In this document: piece by piece, positions 6,811 to 12,694 of the stretch
How positions within the stretch are numbered: position 1 is the stretch's first letter
How the letters are laid out: each line of letters opens with the position of its first letter
Position numbers and translations under genes: made by a program
NCBI GenBank assembly: GCA_003456765.1
Contig: DMOT01000216.1
Coordinates: 1-14,407, forward strand
Reading direction: 5' to 3'
Length of the DNA: 14,407 bases
Origin: Bacillota bacterium
GTDB lineage: Bacteria; Bacillota; DTU025
The notes under the pieces: model-generated
The model's input: the letters and a program-made list of their open reading frames with translations, nothing else
Told to the model about the DNA's origin: nothing
Databases searched by the model: none

Positions 6811-7419
6811 ATGGAGGCTAGATACGTGAAAGAACAAGAGCGTACCGATGAAGTCATGACAGCTGCGTTCGAAGTATTTGCGGAATACGGCTACAGAAAA
6901 GCAACCCTGGATGACATTTCTGAGCGCCTGGGACTGACCAAGAGTGCTCTTTACCTATATTCCGATGGCAAGCGAGATCTGTACGAAAAGTGCGTGGGCC
7001 GTGCGATGATCAGGTGGCAATCATATGTGGCCCGGGCAGTTGCCGCTGAGGAGGATGTATGCCGCAAATTCATTGCGTTATGCCGGTCTTCGTTCGATTG
7101 GCTTTTGAACTGCCAGGAGATGCAGATGATCCTGAGTCGCGATCCCGATGTCTTTCCGTTGTTCGGAGAGAACGATCCATACTACGACATCAACCGTAAG
7201 TCCATAAAGATGCTTGACGACGTGTTGGAGCGTGGAGTAGCCGAAGGGCGTTTCAGGCCGATTGATCGGGAGATTGTGACGAACTTCCTTTTCTGGATAT
7301 ACAAGATGGTTATCATTGGAACCTGCGTCACTCCAGATGCCGTAGACGTCAGGCGCCTCGTCGACGGCGGACTCGATCTCATACTCAACGGGGTGTTTGT
7401 GCCCTGCGAATGTGGGTAG
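6811..7419 (+). CDS. TetR/AcrR-family transcriptional regulator
   Basis: A 202-residue DNA-binding protein. The N-terminal helix-turn-helix is typical: A-A-F-E-V-F-A-E-Y-G-Y (18-28), then A-T-L-D-D-I-S-E-R-L-G-L-T-K-S-A-L-Y-L-Y (31-50). It is followed by S-D-G-K-R-D-L-Y in place of the usual F-x-S-K-E-x-L-F. The C-terminal ligand and dimer domain is divergent, as expected, so the inducer cannot be predicted. The ribosome binding site is weak (GGTAAG). It is first in a same-strand cluster with SCP2, M24 and flavoprotein genes, with a promoter and palindrome directly upstream. The likely role is ligand-responsive repression of this cluster; given the SCP2 and reductase neighbours, the ligand may be a lipid-like compound (inference). 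Confidence 0.92.
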   Translation: MEARYVKEQERTDEVMTAAFEVFAEYGYRKATLDDISERLGLTKSALYLYSDGKRDLYEKCVGRAMIRWQSYVARAVAAEEDVCRKFIALCRSSFDWLLNCQEMQMILSRDPDVFPLFGENDPYYDINRKSIKMLDDVLERGVAEGRFRPIDREIVTNFLFWIYKMVIIGTCVTPDAVDVRRLVDGGLDLILNGVFVPCECG

Positions 7420-7465
7420 GGGCGGGGGGCGAGGAATACACGAGTTGGACGGGAGGAGAGTTAAC

Positions 7466-7867
7466 ATGGAGGATAATCTCAAATACTTGAGTCCCAGTTG
7501 GCGTGATGAGGTGTACAAGAGGCTCTCTGCTGAGCTAGACCCGGAGAAGATGAACCATGCAACTACGTCCCTGGTTTCAGTCTACCGGAACTGTCCTGAC
7601 GGAAAGGACCGCTACTTCCTTGTCAGCTGTACAGACGGGGTGATCGAAGATGTCTCCGTAGGCGAGGGAGAGCCGCCAGAAGCGGAGTTCTCGATCTTCG
7701 GCGACTACGATGTGCTAGCCAGGATGTCCAGAGGCGAGCTGGGGGCTCAGGGTGCTCTCATGAGCGGCAAGCTGAAACTGAGGGGCAATATGGTCAAGGC
7801 CCTCAAGCTCTCATCACTTGCTGATCGGCTCAACCGGGTAATAGCCACAATCCCAACAGAATTCTAG
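7466..7867 (+). CDS. SCP2 sterol-binding domain protein
   Basis: A 133-residue single-domain protein. The start ATG at 7466 is chosen because GGGAGGAG lies just upstream (7451-7458); the open frame extends back to 7397 but has no ribosome binding site there. The fold signature is a run of strands ending in D-x-x-V-L-A-R-M-S-R-G-E-L, then a hydrophobic turn, then G-K-L-K-L-R-G-N-M-V-K-A-L-K-L (101-115). This is the classic SCP2 C-terminal pattern. SCP2 domains bind lipids such as fatty acyl chains or isoprenoids in a hydrophobic tunnel and pass them to enzymes. There is no signal peptide, so it is cytoplasmic. It lies 46 bases after the TetR gene and 16 bases before the M24 gene, and probably serves as lipid carrier for the cluster's enzymes. 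Confidence 0.82.
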   Translation: MEDNLKYLSPSWRDEVYKRLSAELDPEKMNHATTSLVSVYRNCPDGKDRYFLVSCTDGVIEDVSVGEGEPPEAEFSIFGDYDVLARMSRGELGAQGALMSGKLKLRGNMVKALKLSSLADRLNRVIATIPTEF

Positions 7868-7883
7868 TGGAGGAGGCGCGGTC

Positions 7884-9116
7884 ATGGATAAGAAGACCTG
7901 TTGTTCAGAGAACAACCCGTTTTTCATTGACTACCCCGGGCGAATCAGGAGCATACAGGAGGCTATGGCCAGGGATGGCTTTGATGTGTACCTCGGTTCT
8001 CGTCTGCGCACTATTTCATGGACTACCGATGCTTTCTGTCCGTGGCGAAGCTATATTGTAATTCCCAGGGAAGGGGTGCCAACTCTCTTCACGTTCGTCA
8101 TCGACGCCTCGCGGGTGGCTGACGACACCTGGCTTCCCGAGGACAATGTGAGGGGCTACGCTCCCCTGGGCGGTCAGGACCAGATCACGCAGATTTCTGA
8201 TTTTATCTTGTATGCGCTCAAGATCAAGAAAGGGAGGCTCGCCTACGAAACGGGCCTTTCGAACTACACGCCTGAGGGCAATCTCAGCCAGTATGAGTAT
8301 GAGATGTTCACTGCGGCGTTGCCGGACTTTGAGTTCGTCAACGCCCATATTATTGCGGACAAGCTTTCGCTCATCAAGGACGAGGGGACTGTCAACCGTT
8401 TCCGCCAGGCCTCGCGCTACACTGACATAGGCCATGAGACTGTAAGGTCGGCGCTTGTTGACGGAGGCTGGAGAGGCAAGACGGAGACAGAGATTGCGGG
8501 CATTGCGGAACATGCCATGAGGCAGGCCGGCAGCGAGTGGGCGTGGTCATTTACTGCCGGAAACGAGATAGCTTCAGGCTATCGCACGGGATACGCGGGA
8601 GGGGCATGCACACCCGCTACACGCAGAGAGCTTCAGCCGGGAGATTCCCTCATGGTCGATCTGCATTCCATGTACAGGCTGGGCCTTGGGGACTATGCCT
8701 ACAACTACCTGATAGCGCCTGTGACCGACAGGATGAGATGGCACGCACGCAATTACCTTGACGTTGTGAGGATGTGCCTCGACAACTACAAGGAGGGAGC
8801 CACTCCGCTGGGGCTGGCCAACATGGTGATGGCGATGGCGGAGGAGCGCGGGTTTGTGGAGTATGTAGTCCCGGGATTTGAACATGGAATCGGAATGATG
8901 GGGGATGAGTGGAGAATAGGGCTCAACACGGGCCCCATCAAGTACTGGACAGATCCTAACCACTCGTACCGAGCTGGCGAGATGCTGATCTGTGCAGTGC
9001 AGTATGCCTGCCCTGATGAGAATATCGGGTTTAGGTACGAGTGTCCTATCCTTATCCGCGAGAATGACTGTGAGCTGATGGCCAGGTTCCCGCTGGATGT
9101 CGAGGAGATAGAATAA
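7884..9116 (+). CDS. M24/creatinase-like family protein with a substituted metal-ligand position
   Basis: A 410-residue cytoplasmic protein with GGAGGAGG eight bases before the start. Residues about 15-160 look like a creatinase N-terminal domain and residues about 165-400 like the M24 'pita-bread' domain. Peptidases of this fold bind two metals through D, D, H, E, E. Here D259 and D270 have the canonical 11-residue spacing, H334 sits in F-E-H-G-I-G-M, and E386 sits in R-Y-E-C. The fourth ligand, normally the Glu of an E-P pair, falls in I-C-A-V-Q (369-373) and is not acidic. The protein may therefore have reduced or altered metal binding, like creatinase-type hydrolases that act on non-peptide C-N bonds. 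Proline dipeptidase activity should not be assumed. It is the third gene of the TetR cluster. Confidence 0.8.
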   Translation: MDKKTCCSENNPFFIDYPGRIRSIQEAMARDGFDVYLGSRLRTISWTTDAFCPWRSYIVIPREGVPTLFTFVIDASRVADDTWLPEDNVRGYAPLGGQDQITQISDFILYALKIKKGRLAYETGLSNYTPEGNLSQYEYEMFTAALPDFEFVNAHIIADKLSLIKDEGTVNRFRQASRYTDIGHETVRSALVDGGWRGKTETEIAGIAEHAMRQAGSEWAWSFTAGNEIASGYRTGYAGGACTPATRRELQPGDSLMVDLHSMYRLGLGDYAYNYLIAPVTDRMRWHARNYLDVVRMCLDNYKEGATPLGLANMVMAMAEERGFVEYVVPGFEHGIGMMGDEWRIGLNTGPIKYWTDPNHSYRAGEMLICAVQYACPDENIGFRYECPILIRENDCELMARFPLDVEEIE

Positions 9117-9136
9117 GCGCCAAAGAGCGCTGGCGC
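9117..9136 (+). other. Short intercistronic hairpin
   Basis: GCGCCA (9117-9122) and TGGCGC (9131-9136) form a perfect 6-bp stem directly after the M24 stop codon. No T-run follows, so it is more likely a spacer or a weak attenuating structure than a terminator. The next gene begins 50 bases on with its own strong ribosome binding site. Confidence 0.35.
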
Positions 9137-9186
9137 GCATGGAGTGCGCTGGCAATAATGACTGTTGCTGCGAGGAGGGTCGCCTT

Positions 9187-10611
9187 GTGTATGATGTGAT
9201 TGTAGTGGGCGGTGGAAGCGCCGGCCTTTGGACTGCAAAGACGGCCGCGGAGAACGGCTGCAAGGTTTTGCTCGTCGATAAGCGGGCGGCAGATGACATA
9301 GGCAAGAAGATCAGCTACGACTCTACCCCGCCCTATGTCTTTGAGCAGTTGGGAATTCCGCTTCCGTCAGGCAAGGAGCTGGACGATACAGGGGATGTGC
9401 TCACCCTGGTGTCGCCAAACAAGAAACACCGGGTGGAGGCGCCAGTGCCTAACGTCCTTTTCAGCCGTCGCCTGGTGGGGCAGAGGCTCGCGGGATATGC
9501 AGCTGATGCCGGTGTCAAGTTCATGTACAGAGCTCAGGTATTGGGCCCTGTCATTGAAGATGGTTATGTTGTTGGCGTGCGCGTCAAGCATCTCGATTCC
9601 TGCGACGCAGACGGCAGGGGCGATGAAGAGGAGCTTCGCGCGAGAGTCGTGGTGGATGCTTCAGGGTTCTACGCGGTGATCCGCAGGAATCTGCCACGCG
9701 AGATCCTTGTGCAGGATCCGCAGTACGGCGAGGACGTAGTCCTGGGCTACAGGGAAGTTCGCAGAATAGTTGGGGAGTCGAGCGATTGTCCTCCCCCAGA
9801 ATACCGCGGGTACTATGACTATCTAGGGTATCACGGAGGATATTTGTGGATCGTTCGCGAAGAGAACAATTGGGCCAATATCGGCATAGGCGTTCAGGAC
9901 TGTCCAGGGAACCCCGGACCGGTCAAGCCGGTGCAGGATTTCGCAGCTGACAACCCGGCTATCGGGCCTGAATGCATGGCCAGGGGAAGCGGCGATCCAA
10001 TGTACATACCGCTTCGCTCTTGCCAGCCGCAGTTAGCCGCCAATGGATTCATGGCGGTTGGGGATGCGGCGTGCCAGGTTCGGCCATCTACTGGCTACGG
10101 CTGGCACACGGGGCTCCTGGCCGGCGACATCGCTGGCGAGGTTGCAGCCCGAGCCGTGAAGAAACAGGATGTGAGCCGAGAGGCCCTATGGGAGTATGAC
10201 GTCCAATGGAAACGAGGGCTTGGAGCAATTCTTGCTTCGTTTGATGCGATTCGCATCATGTGTCAGAGCATTAGCAACGACGAGCTGGATATCCTCCTTG
10301 CCCGGGGGATTCTCGGATCGGAGCAGATTGAAGCCTTGTGGAACGACAAGCCGTTTGAGGTGGGGGCCGGGAAGCAGATCTCGTCATTCTTCTCAGCAAT
10401 AGGCCATGCAGGGCTTCTTCTGAAAGTCAAGTTTGTTATCGATTCTGCGGACAGGCTATACAAGCTCTTCTCTGAGGCGCCTGATTCGCCTGAGGGGCTT
10501 GAGAGATGGAACAGTGAGCGAACAGGCATATTCACTGAGCTGAGGTCGAAATTAGGCGCTACTGTGCATGAGAAGGATTATCTCGGTGGGATGGAGAAAC
10601 ATGAGTTGTGA
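9187..10611 (+). CDS. Geranylgeranyl-reductase-like FAD-dependent oxidoreductase
   Basis: A 474-residue flavoprotein. The GTG at 9187 is preferred because AGGAGGG (9173-9179) lies seven bases upstream and the dinucleotide fold starts at once (M-Y-D-V-I-V-V-G-G-G-S-A-G). An in-frame ATG at 9139 would add 16 Cys-rich residues but has no ribosome binding site. The FAD motif is G-G-G-S-A-G (8-13). A second FAD-contact motif, G-D-A-A-C-Q-V-R-P-S-T-G-Y-G (292-305), is typical of the geranylgeranyl reductase and p-hydroxybenzoate hydroxylase superfamily. Archaeal and bacterial relatives reduce isoprenoid double bonds in lipids or quinone side chains. The superfamily also includes halogenases and monooxygenases, so the reaction is not certain. 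It is the last gene of the TetR cluster, and strong hairpins follow its stop. Confidence 0.85.
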   Translation: MYDVIVVGGGSAGLWTAKTAAENGCKVLLVDKRAADDIGKKISYDSTPPYVFEQLGIPLPSGKELDDTGDVLTLVSPNKKHRVEAPVPNVLFSRRLVGQRLAGYAADAGVKFMYRAQVLGPVIEDGYVVGVRVKHLDSCDADGRGDEEELRARVVVDASGFYAVIRRNLPREILVQDPQYGEDVVLGYREVRRIVGESSDCPPPEYRGYYDYLGYHGGYLWIVREENNWANIGIGVQDCPGNPGPVKPVQDFAADNPAIGPECMARGSGDPMYIPLRSCQPQLAANGFMAVGDAACQVRPSTGYGWHTGLLAGDIAGEVAARAVKKQDVSREALWEYDVQWKRGLGAILASFDAIRIMCQSISNDELDILLARGILGSEQIEALWNDKPFEVGAGKQISSFFSAIGHAGLLLKVKFVIDSADRLYKLFSEAPDSPEGLERWNSERTGIFTELRSKLGATVHEKDYLGGMEKHEL

Positions 10612-10618
10612 TAATTAT

Positions 10619-10670
10619 AGGTAGATAGACGCCCAGTAATGCCTGTCAGTGGCGTCGTGCAGACCTACCT
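10619..10670 (+). other. Nested two-helix RNA structure in the 3' untranslated region
   Basis: AGGTAG (10619-10624) pairs with CTACCT (10665-10670). Inside it GACGCC (10628-10633) pairs with GGCGTC (10651-10656) around a 17-base loop. This lies between the flavoprotein stop and the terminator hairpin. It may stabilise the 3' end of the transcript. Function is inferred from position only. Confidence 0.4.
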
Positions 10671-10677
10671 TCGCTAG

Positions 10678-10711
10678 GCAACACGGCAGAGAGAATTCTC
10701 TGCCGTGTTGC
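10678..10711 (+). terminator. Strong intrinsic-terminator-like hairpin ending the TetR cluster
   Basis: A perfect 14-bp stem (GCAACACGGCAGAG with CTCTGCCGTGTTGC) with a 6-base loop AGAATT, followed by GTTTCC. The T-run is short, but stem strength and location 66 bases after the last gene of the cluster and upstream of a new gene support transcription termination. Confidence 0.68.
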
Positions 10712-10784
10712 GTTTCCACGGGTCCCGGTTGTGTGTAGCATTAGTGATATGATGAGCTTGCAACACTATACTGGAGGGATGCTA

Positions 10785-11804
10785 ATGAAGATCCGACGGA
10801 GTAGCCTTACTCTGCTTGCTATTGGATTGGTAATACTGGCCGCAGCGTCACCCGTATCTGCCATCGAGCCCTTCCGCTACCGTTTGGCAGGTGAGATCGA
10901 CGGGAAATGGCCTGTGCAGATGGATCTGATTGTTGAGGGTTCAAAGGTATCGGGCCAGTACTGGTATGACTCATACGGTATTTCGCTTCAGCTTGATGGA
11001 GTGAACAGGGGAGGGGCATTTGGCGTCCGCGAAATGACTGCCGACGGCGAGATTACAGGAGAATGGGTATTCGACTTCAACCCGTTCGCCAGCGAATGGC
11101 AGGGAACGTGGACTAATGCTGACGGAACAAAGGAGTATCCGTTTTCCCTTCGACTCGTTTCTGAGATGGTGCAAACCCAGGAAATGAGGAGGGGGTTTCT
11201 CTATGTATGGCTTGAACGCCCGGTCTTCCACTACGAGAGGGGCAACAAGAGCATGGCAGCGGTGCAACGGATAGTCGACGAACAACTCTGGTCTTCGGTG
11301 GAAGAGGACTTTGAGCTGTTTCCCGAGATACATCCGGATTTCTGCTCGGCTGGTACATACTGGGAATGCGTAATCCGCGTGGGCATCAGACATGCCTCGA
11401 GCAGAGTTATCAGCATGATGCAGGAGACATATGGGTACACCGGCGGCGCCCATGGCATGACATGGTATGATCCGATCAACTTGCTGCTGTCGTCTTCCGG
11501 CGCAACAAGGTTTGGTCTCGACGACATATTCCTGAAGGGTAGCAACTGGGAGACGAAAGTGTCGGAGCTAGTGATCGCGGATTTGAGGCAGCAGGAGGCG
11601 GCTTGGATAATCCAGGGAGAGGTTACTGAGGTAGATCCCAAGCTGTTGGACAGGTTCACTGTAAGCCCTGCTGGAATCGACTTCTACTTTGGCCCCTATG
11701 AGATGGGATGCTATGCTGAAGGAACCTATGTAGCCTTCTTGCCCTGGGCTGCTCTGGAAGGATTCATAAAGAAGTCAGGCCCTGTGGGCGTGCTGAGGCA
11801 GTAA
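10785..11804 (+). CDS. Secreted DUF3298 (RsiV-like) domain protein
   Basis: A 339-residue exported protein. The start ATG at 10785 has GGAGGG at 10773-10778. It begins with a clear signal peptide: M-K-I-R-R, a hydrophobic core at about 8-20, and A-S-P-V-S-A with cleavage likely after residue 26. Residues about 30-125 form a beta-rich domain with repeated short motifs such as G-K-W-P-V-Q-M-D-L and V-S-G-Q-Y-W-Y. Residues about 215-335 match DUF3298, with Y-G-Y-T-G-G-A-H-G (216-224), L-D-D-I-F (245-249) and G-I-D-F-Y-F-G-P-Y-E-M-G (287-298). In Bacillus subtilis RsiV this domain binds lysozyme, but most relatives are uncharacterised. No transmembrane anchor or sigma factor gene is nearby, so it is unlikely to be an anti-sigma factor. 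It sits after the hairpin terminator and before repeat copy C. Confidence 0.83.
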   Translation: MKIRRSSLTLLAIGLVILAAASPVSAIEPFRYRLAGEIDGKWPVQMDLIVEGSKVSGQYWYDSYGISLQLDGVNRGGAFGVREMTADGEITGEWVFDFNPFASEWQGTWTNADGTKEYPFSLRLVSEMVQTQEMRRGFLYVWLERPVFHYERGNKSMAAVQRIVDEQLWSSVEEDFELFPEIHPDFCSAGTYWECVIRVGIRHASSRVISMMQETYGYTGGAHGMTWYDPINLLLSSSGATRFGLDDIFLKGSNWETKVSELVIADLRQQEAAWIIQGEVTEVDPKLLDRFTVSPAGIDFYFGPYEMGCYAEGTYVAFLPWAALEGFIKKSGPVGVLRQ

Positions 11805-11821
11805 GGGCGCCTCTTGCGCCC
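11805..11821 (+). terminator. Small hairpin directly after the DUF3298 gene stop
   Basis: GGGCGC (11805-11810) and GCGCCC (11816-11821) form a perfect 6-bp stem with a CTCTT loop, starting the base after the TAA stop. Its right arm overlaps the first three bases of repeat copy C. No T-run follows. It may contribute to transcript ending together with the repeat. Confidence 0.3.
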
Positions 11822-12065
11822 ATACGCGCTGTCCCATTTTGCGGCTGGTATCCGAAACTTCCATGCCGCAGCTGTCCCTGTTGCCTAGAGAAGCCCAGGC
11901 CATCACGTCGGCCGATTGGATCGGCTTGGCCGCTGCCAGGGCCTGCCCGCACAGAGGCGAATGCCTTCCGGCGTCAAGCTATGTATGCGGGGCCGGTTTT
12001 GGCTCGGCGGTGGAGCCGAAGGCATTTTGTCTTCGCCAACCGCATAGTTGGACAGCACCTATGGG
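11819..12065 (+). repeat. Polar inverted-repeat intergenic element, copy C
   Basis: The longest copy, 247 bases. The left arm at 11819-11849 is L-type (C at position 9, GTCCCA) and the right arm at 12035-12065 is R-type (GTCCAA in complement). It begins 14 bases after the DUF3298 stop, on the same strand. The 185-base interior has its own secondary structure: a GCCGAT-TGG-ATCGGC hairpin, GGCTC-N7-GAGCC, and a long arm in which AATGCCTTC pairs with GAAGGCATT close to the right end. The interior does not resemble copies A or B. The glucosaminidase gene starts 115 bases downstream. Confidence 0.85.
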
Positions 12066-12180
12066 CCGGCGGTTGTGCCACTTACCTGTGCTCTTGGGGA
12101 TAGATGCCTATAGCAGTCGACTGCGGGCGCAATCTCTGCATAGATTATTCTTGACGAGATTGAGGGAGGTGCATGGCGCA

Positions 12181-12639
12181 GTGATGCCCCAGGAGTTTTT
12201 CGAGTTGCTCAGGCCCCATGCTGAGAAGGTTTTTGACGAGACGGGGATTCCCGTAGAGATCATGCTGGCCCAGGCTGCTCTGGAGACTGGCTGGCTCAGG
12301 AGCCCTATCCGCGACAAGCACACGGGGCAGGAAGCATTCAACCTCTTCAACATAAAGGGCGAGGGCCCGGCAGGCTCAGTTGTGGCGAACGATATTGACT
12401 ACATCAAGGGTAAGCCGGTTCATGTAGAGGCCAAATTCAGAGCCTACAACGACTACGCGGAATCATTTACCGACTATGCATCCCTGCTCACCGAGGCTCC
12501 ACGCTACGCTTCGGCCCTGGCAGTCAGGGACGACCCGGTTGCGTTTGCCTGGGAGCTTCAGCGCGCAGGGTATGCGACAGACCCGAAGTACGCCAGCAAA
12601 CTCGTCTCCATTATGCAGCGCCACATGGGCATGTCATGA
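12181..12639 (+). CDS. Glucosaminidase (FlgJ C-terminal type, GH73-like)
   Basis: A 152-residue protein made almost entirely of one glucosaminidase domain, which cleaves glycan strands of peptidoglycan. Motifs are A-Q-A-A-L-E-T-G-W (30-38, E35 the likely catalytic acid), F-N-L-F-N-I-K-G (53-60), a Y-N-D-Y-A-E-S-F-x-D-Y stretch (89-99) and G-Y-A-T-D-P-K-Y-A-S-K-L (120-131). The GTG at 12181 is chosen because GGAGGTG lies nine bases upstream; ATG at 12184 is an alternative. The open frame runs back through repeat copy C, but nothing there looks coding. No signal peptide is visible, so export is unexplained; FlgJ-like enzymes reach the wall through the flagellar system, but no flagellar gene lies nearby. 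It converges with the propeller-barrel gene 55 bases on. Confidence 0.83.
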   Translation: MMPQEFFELLRPHAEKVFDETGIPVEIMLAQAALETGWLRSPIRDKHTGQEAFNLFNIKGEGPAGSVVANDIDYIKGKPVHVEAKFRAYNDYAESFTDYASLLTEAPRYASALAVRDDPVAFAWELQRAGYATDPKYASKLVSIMQRHMGMS

Positions 12640-12694
12640 AGGCAAGGCGCGCGACAGGCAGCCAGCCCTGGGCGCGCCCTGGCAATTGTGTCTG
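12640..12694. other. Convergent intergenic gap, possible bidirectional terminator
   Basis: A 55-base gap between two convergent genes. It contains GGCGCGC and GCGCGCC arms separated by 19 bases, and the self-complementary GGGCGCGCCC. No T-run is evident on either side, so termination activity is only suggested by position. Confidence 0.3.

Noticed and set aside
9139..9186. Longer flavoprotein start at ATG 9139 adding 16 Cys-rich residues
   Set aside because: No ribosome binding site precedes it, a hairpin does, and the GTG at 9187 has a strong AGGAGGG and begins exactly at the FAD-binding strand.
10741..10772. Promoter GTGATA-17-TATACT before the DUF3298 gene
   Set aside because: The implied transcript start would fall at the start codon and leave out the ribosome binding site, so the match is probably chance.
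2967..12065. The three repeat elements as integron attC recombination sites
   Set aside because: Their position after stop codons and constant orientation resemble attC, but the outer ends lack the RYYYAAC and GTTRRRY core boxes, they are longer than usual attC sites, flanking genes include housekeeping nadE, and no integrase is in view.
11839..12180. Long N-terminal extension of the glucosaminidase reaching into repeat copy C
   Set aside because: Starts there have no ribosome binding site, the translation is mostly repeat-derived and resembles no domain; GGAGGTG nine bases before GTG 12181 gives a better start.
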